NCBI RefSeq assembly: GCF_017114945.1
Contig: NZ_JABXKQ010000167.1
Location: forward strand, 1 to 35,116
DNA from: Nostoc sp. JL34
Lineage (GTDB): Bacteria; Cyanobacteriota; Cyanobacteriia; Cyanobacteriales; Nostocaceae
DNA: 35,116 nucleotides
Direction: 5' to 3'
Under the pieces are notes generated by a model. The model ran no database searches. It saw only the letters and a list, made by a program, of their open reading frames with translations, and was not told the DNA's origin. Position numbers and translations under genes: made by a program. Below are positions 25,735 through 34,051 of this stretch, one piece after another (position 1 is the first letter of the stretch; each line of letters opens with the position of its first letter).

Positions 25735-25748
25735 AGTACATGTGTACT
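25735..25748 (-). promoter_or_regulatory. LexA (SOS) box upstream of ssb
   Basis: AGTACATGTGTACT matches 13 of 14 positions of the cyanobacterial LexA consensus AGTACWNWTGTACT as I remember it. It begins 15 nt before the ssb start codon, where bound repressor would overlap the initial transcribed region. The sequence match is strong; regulation is inferred. Confidence 0.7.
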
Positions 25749-26056
25749 TAGTAATTCTGACTTTCATCATAGCGAATTGTGAAACACTTGAAAATAATGT
25801 GTTAAACAGTTAACAATATAGTGGACTTGAAAAATTATACACACTACTTGGAGAAATACATAAAAGTATACGGATATACTAAGTTAACCAGAGAATATCA
25901 AAAAATAGATGCCTGAGACATAGTAAATATTTCTGGGAATCATATAAAAATATAGTCTAGTTTACTCAACTCAGGATACAAACGTAGTCGAATACGGCAC
26001 GATTAACTCTTACCGTTGTAGTCAAAAAGTATCGCACATAGGGGGCTTAGAAACGC
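25749..26056. other. Divergent promoter region between ssb and mreB
   Basis: An AT-rich 310-nt region. It should contain promoters for both directions; I can support only the LexA box beside ssb. GGGGGC, about 10 nt before the mreB GTG start, is a weak ribosome-site candidate. Confidence 0.5.
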
Positions 26057-27100
26057 GTGGGTCTTTTTAGGAACTTTCGCACATCATGGGATATGGGTAT
26101 CGACCTCGGTACTGCTAACACCCTCGTTTATGTATCTGGTAAAGGGATTGTACTGCAAGAGCCTTCTGTAGTTGCTATCGATGTCAACGAAAAGGTGGCA
26201 CTAGCAGTAGGAGAAGAAGCCAAAAAAATGCTCGGTCGAACACCTGGAAATGTGATTGCCCTCCGCCCTTTGCGAGATGGTGTAATTGCTGACTTTGATA
26301 TAGCCGAGCTGATGCTGAAAAGCTTTATTCAGCGTGTAAATGAAGGTAAATCTTTGATTCTACCCCGAATTGTCATTGGTATTCCCAGTGGTGTCACAGG
26401 AGTAGAAAGGCGAGCTGTAATGGATGCAGCCCACCAAGCAGGAGCAAGAAAAGTGTATTTAATCGATGAACCTGTAGCCGCGGCCATTGGTGCAGGACTA
26501 CCTGTTGCCGAAGCAACTGGCAACATGATCATTGATATTGGTGGTGGCACAACAGAAGTTGCAGTGCTGAGTCTTCAAGGTACGGTGATCAGCGAATCAG
26601 TACGGATTGCCGGAGATGAACTGACTGATGCGATCATTCAGTATATTAAGAAAGTTCATAACTTAGTCATTGGTGAACGGACTGCCGAGGAGATCAAGAT
26701 TCGGATGGGTTCTGCCTATCCGACTAATGATGATAATGACGCCATGATGGAAGTCCGAGGGTTACACCTACTTTCTGGTCTACCGCGAACTGTAACAATC
26801 AAAGGGCCGGAAATCCGTGAAAGCATGTTAGAACCGCTATCAGTAATTATAGAAGCGGTGAAACGGACACTGGAACGCACACCTCCAGAACTGGCAGCAG
26901 ACATCATTGACAGAGGTATTATGTTAGCTGGTGGCGGTGCTTTGCTCAAAGGCATAGATACCCTCATTAGCCATGAAACAGGGATTGTGACCCACATCGC
27001 TGCTGATCCATTGAGCTGTGTTGTGCTGGGAACAGGTCGTGTGTTAGAAAACTTCAAACAGTTGGAACGAGTTGTCACCGAAAGTTCTCGCAATATGTAG
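26057..27100 (+). CDS. mreB: Rod-shape-determining actin homologue MreB
   Basis: Actin-like ATPase forming membrane-associated filaments that guide side-wall peptidoglycan synthesis. The 347-residue protein has the phosphate-1 motif GIDLGTANTLVYV (residues about 14-26), the phosphate-2 motif DIGGGTTEVAVLSL (about 160-173), and the adenosine motif region AGGGALLKGI (about 291-300). An amphipathic N-terminus (GLFRNFRTSWD) fits membrane association. The start is GTG 26057. It is the first gene of mreBCD; a strong hairpin follows it, and may lower downstream expression. Confidence 0.97.
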   Translation: MGLFRNFRTSWDMGIDLGTANTLVYVSGKGIVLQEPSVVAIDVNEKVALAVGEEAKKMLGRTPGNVIALRPLRDGVIADFDIAELMLKSFIQRVNEGKSLILPRIVIGIPSGVTGVERRAVMDAAHQAGARKVYLIDEPVAAAIGAGLPVAEATGNMIIDIGGGTTEVAVLSLQGTVISESVRIAGDELTDAIIQYIKKVHNLVIGERTAEEIKIRMGSAYPTNDDNDAMMEVRGLHLLSGLPRTVTIKGPEIRESMLEPLSVIIEAVKRTLERTPPELAADIIDRGIMLAGGGALLKGIDTLISHETGIVTHIAADPLSCVVLGTGRVLENFKQLERVVTESSRNM

Positions 27101-27117
27101 GAAAAAAAATATCAGAC

Positions 27118-27176
27118 TTGAGTTCTATTTGAGTTCTATTTGGGTTCTATATAAATAGAACTCAAATAGAACTTAA
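27118..27176 (+). terminator. Perfect long hairpin between mreB and mreC (attenuator-like)
   Basis: The arms 27121-27141 and 27153-27173 are exact 21-nt reverse complements; with flanking pairs the stem is 24 bp with an 11-nt loop. The left side is built from the 11-mer TTGAGTTCTAT repeated (third copy TTGGGTTCTAT), and the right side from its complement. It has no T-run of its own, so it may act as a partial terminator or as an mRNA processing or stability element. Confidence 0.7.
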
Positions 27177-27202
27177 TTTATATTAAGTGTGCAAAGGTAT
27201 TT

Positions 27203-28012
27203 ATGGTGACAATACGGCGTTGGTGGGATCGTAAAGGGTTGCAAATCGGGTTGTTAGCTCTAGTAGTTAGTAGCGCTTGGATGTTGCGACAGACTCAAGG
27301 TGAGCTAGTGCTTGAGACATACCAGGCAATTACCCGTCCGTTAGAAATGTTGCAGTCAGGGCCTACTCGAGAAGAACGTCTTAGAGATGCCCGGATATTG
27401 GAATTGCAAACCCGTATAGTAGATTTGGAAAGTCAAAAGACAAAGCTACAAGATTTATTAGGTTATGTAGAAAAAGAGCCACTGGCATCACGGCCAATTC
27501 CTGCCCGGGTGATAGGACGTAGTGCTGATCAGTGGTGGCAACAAGTTACCCTGAATCGCGGTGCGAATGCAGGGATTCAGGAAGGCTTCATAGTCAAGGC
27601 AGATGGTGGATTGGTGGGTTTGGTGGAGAGTGTAACTCCCAATACTAGTCGCGTGTTGTTAATCAGTGACCTCAAGAGTCAAGTGGGTGTATCCATTAGC
27701 CGCACCGCAGCTAAAGGCGTTTTGCGAGGAGATTCTTCAGCCGAAGCAGTGCTGGAGTTTTATGAAAAAGTCCCAAATGTCAAGATAGGAGATTTAGTTT
27801 CTACATCTACTTATAGTCAAAAATTTCCATCTGGCTTGGCAGTAGGACGAATCAAGTCGCTGGATTTAAAGAAACTCCCCGCATCAGTGGCAAAAATTGA
27901 GCTTTTTCCGCCAATCCGCTCTCTCGATTGGGTAGCTGTTTATCCAAAGCCAGAAAACCAAGAGCCAGAAAATCAAGAGTCGGCGAATCAAGTGCCGCAA
28001 AAGTCTAAGTAA
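27203..28012 (+). CDS. mreC: Rod-shape-determining protein MreC
   Basis: Bitopic membrane protein linking MreB filaments to the periplasmic wall-synthesis complex. The 269-residue protein has one N-terminal membrane helix (about 13-30), a coiled coil (about 55-90, RLRDARILELQTRIVDLESQ), and a beta-rich periplasmic domain with ARVIGRSADQWWQQVTLNRG and GFIVKADGGLVGLVESVTPN. A short low-complexity tail (PENQEPENQESANQ) ends the protein. ATG 27203 has AAAGG upstream. Its start follows the mreB stop by about 100 nt including the hairpin, so it is the second gene of the operon. Confidence 0.94.
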   Translation: MVTIRRWWDRKGLQIGLLALVVSSAWMLRQTQGELVLETYQAITRPLEMLQSGPTREERLRDARILELQTRIVDLESQKTKLQDLLGYVEKEPLASRPIPARVIGRSADQWWQQVTLNRGANAGIQEGFIVKADGGLVGLVESVTPNTSRVLLISDLKSQVGVSISRTAAKGVLRGDSSAEAVLEFYEKVPNVKIGDLVSTSTYSQKFPSGLAVGRIKSLDLKKLPASVAKIELFPPIRSLDWVAVYPKPENQEPENQESANQVPQKSK

Positions 28013-28038
28013 ATTCTTCTTTGAAAATCCATAGAAAA

Positions 28039-28656
28039 ATGAAGATTCCTGCATTTGGTGCTAGCAGGCAGAAAAAGCCAAAATCGTCAGAGCGAAAATC
28101 GAAATTCCCAATCCAGCCGCTTTCTCGTTGGCATCCTGGTATACGTCAGCTGTTGGGTTGGATAGTGACGGTTGGATCTGTACTATTATGTTTACTGTTA
28201 TTGCCAACTCGATTCCCAGGTATGGAATTATTGGGAATTGGCCCTAATTGGCTGTTAATTTGGGTGGTAGCTTGGAGTGTGAAACGCACAGTGTTTGCCG
28301 GAGGATTGGCAGGTATAGTTCTGGGGCTACTTCAAGATTCAATGACATCATCTAACCCTACTCATGCCCTCAGTTTAGGTATAGTGGGAATTTTAACTGG
28401 TCTGCTCCAGAAACAGCGTTTTATCGAAGAAGATTTTATTTCAATCGCTGTAATTGTCTTTGTTATGGCAGTTTTGGCAGAAACTATCTTTGGGTTGCAA
28501 TTAACTTTGATAGGCGATGAGCGCAAGGTAACAGATATTTGGACATATTACCAACGAGTCGCCCTTGCCTCTGCCATTCTTAGTAGTTTATGGGCCCCTG
28601 TGGTCTATTATCCCCTGAATCTTTGGTGGCAGAGGATAAAATTGTTGGAGCAATAG
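28039..28656 (+). CDS. mreD: Rod-shape-determining protein MreD
   Basis: Integral membrane partner of MreC with five to six predicted helices: ILIGWIV-type segment near residues 40-56, GPNWLLIWVVAW, TVFAGGLAGIVLGLLQD, SLGIVGILTGLLQ, IAVIVFVMAVLAETIFG, and ILSSLWAPVVYYPLNLWW. The GLLQD motif is typical of the family. The basic N-terminus is Lys/Arg-rich. The start is ATG 28039 or an in-frame TTG 28021; neither has a good ribosome site, and the gene is probably coupled to mreC, 9 to 26 nt upstream. No gene of the elongasome (RodA, PBP2) follows. Confidence 0.9.
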   Translation: MKIPAFGASRQKKPKSSERKSKFPIQPLSRWHPGIRQLLGWIVTVGSVLLCLLLLPTRFPGMELLGIGPNWLLIWVVAWSVKRTVFAGGLAGIVLGLLQDSMTSSNPTHALSLGIVGILTGLLQKQRFIEEDFISIAVIVFVMAVLAETIFGLQLTLIGDERKVTDIWTYYQRVALASAILSSLWAPVVYYPLNLWWQRIKLLEQ

Positions 28657-28786
28657 TAAAGGCTGTAGCTTTAAAGGCACTATCTAATATCATGTTTGGA
28701 TGGATACTGATAATTAGGGCTGACGCGGGGACACGGACAGTTTTGAATTATAAGTAATTAAGCGAACTTGATATAACTCTGCCTGG

Positions 28787-28854
28787 AACGATAAAAGCAA
28801 GCGCGGTGGATAAGCTCAAATATGCTATTGGCATCTGCGATCGCTTTTATCGTT
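28787..28854. repeat. Spaced inverted repeat downstream of mreD
   Basis: AACGATAAAAGC (28787-28798) and GCTTTTATCGTT (28843-28854) are a perfect 12-bp pair separated by 44 nt. The loop includes a GCGATCGC site (HIP1) that overlaps the right arm. It may be a stem in the mreBCD 3' untranslated region or a small repeat element. Confidence 0.5.
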
Positions 28855-29001
28855 ATAGGTGATATCTACAACAGTCTACGCCTATGCCCAAAACTATAAA
28901 TATAATGAAATAGCCCTGATCTTTCCCTTTGGAAGGATAGTACTTTTCCAGCCAATAAATATGTTCCACAAAAGCTTTAATGTGTTCTGGAATACCAGAA
29001 T

Positions 29002-29032
29002 AACCCCTTCTGCTTTTGCTAGGGGTTTTGTT
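29002..29032 (+). terminator. Terminator-like hairpin in the mreD downstream region
   Basis: AACCCCT (29002-29008) pairs with AGGGGTT (29021-29027), with an inner GC/GC pair and TTGTT after the stem. It lies about 350 nt past mreD, and could be the end of the operon transcript on the plus strand. Confidence 0.45.
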
Positions 29033-29798
29033 CTGTAATAGGATTTTTGGTAAGCTGTTTCACATTTGTAAGGAGCATTCAGATTGACCCAATCCTGGAA
29101 CTGCACGCTGATTGGATGTGCGACATCTCGCTTTATGAGCAGTGCCTAGAAGCAAGAATTGCTCAGTCAGATGTTGACACAGATAGCATTTAATTCTTAG
29201 ATGAGCGCGTTTGATAAGTTCGGTTTTGGGTTAGGAGTGCGAGTTTGCCGCCATAGGCATCGCGTTTGCTCACGAGAATTTGTTCCTTTTAGTCATTCCT
29301 GGGTGTCAACAGGAAGCCGATGATTAAGTACAAAGTGCCGGAGGTGAAGGAAAGAAACTGAGCGCGTCACCGATAGCGTAGCGTTAGCGACGCAGGAGCA
29401 GCCCATCGCAAAAATGGAGAAACCATTGTAAAGCGATTAGCTGGCGAGACGAAACGGATTAAATACAACCGCAACCGCAATACTTTCGAGCAGGAGGTTA
29501 GGGATGGCTACTGTTCTAGAACAGTCAGAAGATGGGCTTGTTGAAAAACCAAGCAGTTAATATTTATGTCAAATTAGCCTGTGGCAATATGCTTTAATCG
29601 GCGTGGAAACTGGAATACTTCCTGTCCATGAGCCAATCAAGGAATTGTTAACTACTGCAACTCACTCAAAGCTAACGTCAGTGAACAGGGCGAAAAATTA
29701 CTAGGTGGTAAGCACATCCTTTCTAAAGCTTATGGGTAAAGTGGTAAACCTGTTGTTCCAGGAATTGTGTAAAATAATTCCCTTAACCTCATGTTATT

Positions 29799-29824
29799 AA
29801 CCCTTCATACAAATGAAGGGTTTT
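29799..29824 (+). terminator. Terminator-like hairpin upstream of the intact NADAR gene
   Basis: AACCCTTCAT (29799-29808) pairs with ATGAAGGGTT (29813-29822) around an ACAA tetraloop, then TTTT-rich sequence. A 10-bp perfect stem with a T-tract fits an intrinsic terminator that ends whatever was transcribed through the decayed region. Confidence 0.65.
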
Positions 29825-29878
29825 GAAACCTAAAGTTTCAGTTACCCTGAAGTTGATATATAAAAGAGCAATTTTCAA

Positions 29879-30349
29879 ATGACCATTTACTTTTATAAGG
29901 TTTGGCAGCCTTATGGCTGTTTTTCTAACTTTTCTCCTCACGGAATCCATATCCAGGGTAGTTACTGGCCAACGGTTGAGCATTATTATCAAGCACAAAA
30001 GTTTGTAGGCAGCACTGATGCGGTAATTATACCACTCATTCATACTGCCGCTACCCCAGAAGAAGCTGCTGCTTTGGGAAGATGTAGCGATCGCCAACTC
30101 CGTCTAGACTGGGATTTAGTCAAAACTCAAATTATGCGAGAAGCTGTACTCAAAAAGTTTCTCACTCATGGTGATATTAGAGAAGTTCTCCTGAAGACAG
30201 GTGATGAAATTTTGGTTGAAAACTCTCCAACTGATTTTTTCTGGGGCTGTGGTGCTAATAAAGCCGGTCAAAACCATCTCGGTAAAACTCTTATGAGTGT
30301 GCGTGAAGAAATCCGTAATTTACTATCTTTAACGGTAATTTACGAATAA
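29879..30349 (+). CDS. NADAR/YbiA-family protein (intact)
   Basis: A 156-residue NADAR protein. Conserved parts: MTIYFYKV...YGCFSNFSPHG at the N-terminus; WPTVEHYYQAQKFVG, with the family Glu; LGRCSDRQLRLDWDLVKTQIM; and the C-terminal block VENSPTDFFWGCGANKAGQN followed by LGKTLMSVREEIR. NADAR proteins hydrolyse N-glycosidic bonds: riboflavin intermediates in YbiA-type members, or ADP-ribose on DNA guanine in DarT-linked members. No darT-like or riboflavin gene is adjacent, so the substrate is open. It is a diverged paralogue of the frameshifted copy at 3690-4131. It follows a terminator-like hairpin by about 55 nt, suggesting its own promoter in between. Confidence 0.9.
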   Translation: MTIYFYKVWQPYGCFSNFSPHGIHIQGSYWPTVEHYYQAQKFVGSTDAVIIPLIHTAATPEEAAALGRCSDRQLRLDWDLVKTQIMREAVLKKFLTHGDIREVLLKTGDEILVENSPTDFFWGCGANKAGQNHLGKTLMSVREEIRNLLSLTVIYE

Positions 30350-30900
30350 TTTAATCAAAATAGTTACATTCAACATAAAATTAGCCATTAAACGGGGAAT
30401 TTTATAATTCCCCAGTCAAAAATATTAGAAAAAGTAAAAATAATTTAGTTATTTGGTTTAAAAAATCTTAATTAATTGAATTAAGAAGTAAAAATAGTAA
30501 AAAAATATGTTAATTACAAAGCAATTATGAAGGCATTAATTTGGGTGATATCACTGAAATAGTTTGATGATGAAGAATATAAAATTAATAGGTGTCTATG
30601 AATAATATTTTTTCAACTTTAGACTTGAGAGGATGTTTGGAAAGTATTTGATGATATACCAAAAAGTTTGAGATTCTCCTAAATAAACTTTATATCACTA
30701 TGGGTATCAAGCAAAATATCTGATATTTTTCAAGTATCCTTTAATACCATTAAAAAATATTTGCAACAAATGTACGCCCCTAGCAACGTATTTGTAGCAA
30801 AAGTTTCGTGAAATGGGATGAAAATCAAAGCATTGTAAGTTGAGAATTCTCATCAGGGACAATTATAAAAAATATACTTCAGTCATAATGTATATAGACA
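30350..30900. other. AT-rich spacer upstream of the phytochrome kinase
   Basis: 550 nt, very AT-rich, no ORF of interest. It should hold the promoter of the kinase gene; no specific box or strong ribosome site is evident to me before ATG 30901. Confidence 0.5.
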
Positions 30901-33645
30901 ATGACATTTACCGATAAATCAAACGAGTTGCAGCAAAGCTTAGACCAAGAAAGTTTACTGCACCGGATGACAAAACAGATCCGGCGATCGCTCAACCTCC
31001 AAGAGATATTAACGACTACCGTTAGCGAAGTGCGTTTATTTTTGGGTGCAGATCGGGTAAAGGTCTATCGCTTTGATATTGATGGTAGTGGTGAAGTCAT
31101 TGCTGAATCTATTTATGAGCAGAGTCTGCCATCTTTATTGGGGTTACGCTTCCCAGTTCATGATATTCCAGAAGCCGCTAGAGAGATGTTTTTGTTAGCT
31201 GGGCAACGTTCGATCGTGGATGTAGTAAACGACAAGATCGGGCTATCACCTCTACAATCAAAAGAAACTGGCAAACGTCTACAAACTAATATCTACTATC
31301 GGCAGGTAGACCCATGCCATATTCAATACCTAAAGGCAATGGGTGTGCAATCATCGTTGGTAGTGCCAATTTTACATTGCGACCTACAAGAAGAATCCGC
31401 AAAACCTCAATTGTGGGGATTATTGGTATCTCACCACAGTCAACCGCGAAAGATTTTGAAGCAGGAACTGAAAGTATTGCAGCAAGTTGCTGACCAAGTA
31501 GCGATAGCGATCGCTCAAAGCAATTTACTCACTGAAGCCCACGCCAAGCAAGAGCGAGAAGCTACTATTAACCGAGTTACTACACTATTGCATAAACTGC
31601 CGACAATCCAATTACAAGGAGCGCTAGAAGAAGTTATTACTGCCTTCAATGGAGTAGGTGGCAGGCTTTACATTGAAGAGAGTCGGGAACTATACACCCG
31701 GGGCGACCAACCAACACTCCCCTACGAGTTAGATAACAGCATTATCGAACAGCATCCCATGTGGCAAAACTGGATGGCTGAATTTCAACAAGGTAATATT
31801 TGGGCAACTGCTGACCTCTATAAAGAATCACGTTTGCGAGTTTTGGCTTTAGCATTCCGTTCTACTCAAATTCGCGGACTCATGGTGATTCCCCTACATT
31901 ACCGCGAAAAATTTATCGGTGTATTAAGTATTTTTCGCTCTGAATTTGAAACGGAAATCTTGTGGGCGGGACGATGTGAACAAAATCGGCGACAACTGTT
32001 GCCCCAACTTTCCTTTGAGGTTTGGCGAGAGCCAAAAAAAGGGCAAGCACCTCGGTGGGAGCCTGAAGATATGTTATTAGCGCAAGCCTTATACGATCAT
32101 TTCTCAATGGCAATTCAGCAGCAGCAAATGTACAAACAGGTACAAGCCCTGAATACCAACCTAGAACTGCGGGTGCAAGAGCAAACTGCTGAACTCGAAA
32201 AATCATTACTGCTTACCAAACTACTCAAGCAAGTTACAGAACAGATTCGCCGCACATTGGAGTTGCAGACAACCCTACAAACTATAGTTCGAGAAGTCCG
32301 TCCCCTGCTAAATTCAGACCGAGTGCTGATTTTCCAACTGAAGAATAAATCGGTGATTGTGGAAGAGATTAATGGCAATTGGCAGTCAGTTCTAGGAGTG
32401 AATGCACCACCAGAATGCTTTCCAGATGAGTATACGCGTCTATATTACCAGGGCAGGGTACGGGCAATTAACAACGTTTCAACTGCTTCTTTAAGTGATT
32501 GTCATCGAGAGTTTTTGCAGAGTCTGCAAGTGCAAGCAAACTTAATAGTTCCGATTAATATGGGTATCGAACTATGGGGCTTACTAATTGCCCATGAATG
32601 TAACGCTCCTAGAAATTGGCAGGATGCAGAAATTGATTTATTGCAACAGCTAGGAGATCAGGCTGCGATCGCAATTCAACAAGCACAACTCTACGAACAA
32701 ACCTCTGATGCCGAAATTGAAGCCAGAAATCAAGCTGCCCAGTTAGAGCATACCCTGCATGAACTCCAAGAAACACAGACAAGATTGATTCACACTGAAA
32801 AGATGTCCGGCTTAGGACAGTTAGTGGCAGGTATCGCCCACGAAATCAACAACCCTGTTAACTTTATTTACGGTAACCTATGCCACGCCAGTGACTATAC
32901 CGAACAACTGCTAGAAATTTTACGTCTCTACCAGCTAAACTATCCCCATCCCCATAGTGAAATCCAAGCTGCGATCGAAGCCATCGATTTTGACTTTTTG
33001 GTAGAAGACCTGCCAAAAATCATGACCTCAATGCAATTAGGAACCGAGCGCATCCGCTCAATAGTGCTGTCGTTACGCAATTTTTCTCGCTTGGATGAAG
33101 CTGAAAACAAGCGCGTTGACCTGCATGAAGGCATTAACAATACCTTATTAATTTTGCAACATCGGCTGAAAGGAAATGCTGAATTTCCACGCATTGAGGT
33201 AATAAAAGACTATGGCAACATCCCACGGGTGGAATGCTATGCCGGTCAAATGAATCAGGTATTCATGAATATTTTTAGCAATGCTATAGATGCTTTAGTA
33301 ATGGGGAATGGGGACAAGGGGGACAAGGGGAAGAAGAATAACCCATACCCGATGCCCACTATCCACATTTCTACTAATGTCTCAGCAGACAATTCTCATC
33401 TGTTGATTCGTATTAGTGACAATGGACCCGGAATGACTGAAGAGGTGAAAAAGCGAATTTTTGACCCGTTTTACACTACCAAGCCTGTGGGTAAGGGTAC
33501 AGGATTGGGGCTGGCAATCAGCTATCAGATTATCGTCGAAAAACATGGGGGAATAATGGAGTGCATTTCAGAACCTGGTAAAGGTACAGAGTTCTGGATT
33601 GAAATTCCTATCAAGCCTCCAGCCAAAATAGTGAGTCAAAGGTAG
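30901..33645 (+). CDS. PAS-less (knotless, Cph2-type) phytochrome histidine kinase with a second bilin-type GAF domain
   Basis: A 914-residue red-light sensor kinase without an N-terminal PAS domain. GAF1 (about 20-210) has FPVHDIPEAAREMF (Asp88, the phytochrome DIP motif) and DPCHIQYLKAMGV (Cys139-His140, bilin attachment). The next domain (about 222-415) is PHY-like: FRSEFETEILWAG and LPQLSFEVWRE, where the usual PRxSF tongue reads PQLSF. After a coiled coil, GAF3 (about 440-600) has SDCHREFLQSLQVQANLIVPI-type sequence (Cys534-His535), a cyanobacteriochrome-like site. HisKA has the phospho-acceptor His647 (GIAHEINNP); HATPase has ISDNGPGM and GTGLGLAIS. Residues 801-819 are a Gly/Lys/Asp-rich insert of repeat origin. 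The layout matches All2699 of PCC 7120 as I recall it. No response regulator is adjacent. Confidence 0.85.
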   Translation: MTFTDKSNELQQSLDQESLLHRMTKQIRRSLNLQEILTTTVSEVRLFLGADRVKVYRFDIDGSGEVIAESIYEQSLPSLLGLRFPVHDIPEAAREMFLLAGQRSIVDVVNDKIGLSPLQSKETGKRLQTNIYYRQVDPCHIQYLKAMGVQSSLVVPILHCDLQEESAKPQLWGLLVSHHSQPRKILKQELKVLQQVADQVAIAIAQSNLLTEAHAKQEREATINRVTTLLHKLPTIQLQGALEEVITAFNGVGGRLYIEESRELYTRGDQPTLPYELDNSIIEQHPMWQNWMAEFQQGNIWATADLYKESRLRVLALAFRSTQIRGLMVIPLHYREKFIGVLSIFRSEFETEILWAGRCEQNRRQLLPQLSFEVWREPKKGQAPRWEPEDMLLAQALYDHFSMAIQQQQMYKQVQALNTNLELRVQEQTAELEKSLLLTKLLKQVTEQIRRTLELQTTLQTIVREVRPLLNSDRVLIFQLKNKSVIVEEINGNWQSVLGVNAPPECFPDEYTRLYYQGRVRAINNVSTASLSDCHREFLQSLQVQANLIVPINMGIELWGLLIAHECNAPRNWQDAEIDLLQQLGDQAAIAIQQAQLYEQTSDAEIEARNQAAQLEHTLHELQETQTRLIHTEKMSGLGQLVAGIAHEINNPVNFIYGNLCHASDYTEQLLEILRLYQLNYPHPHSEIQAAIEAIDFDFLVEDLPKIMTSMQLGTERIRSIVLSLRNFSRLDEAENKRVDLHEGINNTLLILQHRLKGNAEFPRIEVIKDYGNIPRVECYAGQMNQVFMNIFSNAIDALVMGNGDKGDKGKKNNPYPMPTIHISTNVSADNSHLLIRISDNGPGMTEEVKKRIFDPFYTTKPVGKGTGLGLAISYQIIVEKHGGIMECISEPGKGTEFWIEIPIKPPAKIVSQR

Positions 33646-34051
33646 AGGAATAGGGAGAGCAACTCTATGTCTAAGACCAATTCTCTTTATTTAACCTCTC
33701 TTTTCTCACAAAGACTGAGAAAAGAGAGGTTAAAAACTGATTGCAGAAAAGTAAATCGAACTGAATATTCTGTCAGGAGTTAAATTGCACAGAGAGGATA
33801 TAGCTGGAGTAATGGGTTATGAAAACATAAATTATCATGAAACTCAGTAATTAAAGCTTGTTGAAAATAGAAAATTTTTGACAAATAAGGTTGAAAAACT
33901 ATATACAATAACTGTTGTGGTAATTACACAGAAACTTATTGATTATATTTCAAAATGAATAGTATATTAGCGGTTTACAATTAAGCCTTAGCAGCAGTAG
34001 CATGTAACAAAATATATCTCACTCGCTAAATCAAATGGTGTTTTAAGTTAC
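33646..34051. other. Spacer after the phytochrome kinase
   Basis: 405 nt with one strong hairpin (described separately) and otherwise AT-rich sequence. No gene seen. Confidence 0.5.
33691..33733. terminator. Perfect 18-bp hairpin downstream of the phytochrome kinase
   Basis: TTAACCTCTCTTTTCTCA (33691-33708) pairs exactly with 33716-33733, with a 7-nt loop. It is 46 nt past the kinase stop. No T-run follows, so it is an atypical intrinsic terminator or a transcript-end protecting structure. Confidence 0.5.

Larger units (their letters stand above)
28657..29798. other. Gene-poor, apparently decayed region
   Basis: A 1.1-kb stretch with no intact gene. Short coding-like pieces occur in different frames: around 29430-29500 (ETIVKRLAGETKRIKYN), an 18-codon ORF at 29504 with AGGAGG-type ribosome site (MATVLEQSEDG), then 29580-29640 (IGVETGILPVHEPIKELL), and 29645-29745 (NSLKANVSEQGEKLLGGKH). 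I do not recognise them. There are GC-rich repeat scraps near 29365-29400 and 29240-29280. It looks like an old insertion that has decayed by frameshifts. Confidence 0.45.

Noticed and set aside
27118..27176. mreB-mreC hairpin considered as an insertion-sequence remnant
   Set aside because: Too short, no flanking duplication, and it is built of simple 11-mer iterations.
28894..29106. 70-codon minus-strand ORF after mreD
   Set aside because: Overlaps the terminator-like hairpin at 29002-29032 and shows no recognisable motif.
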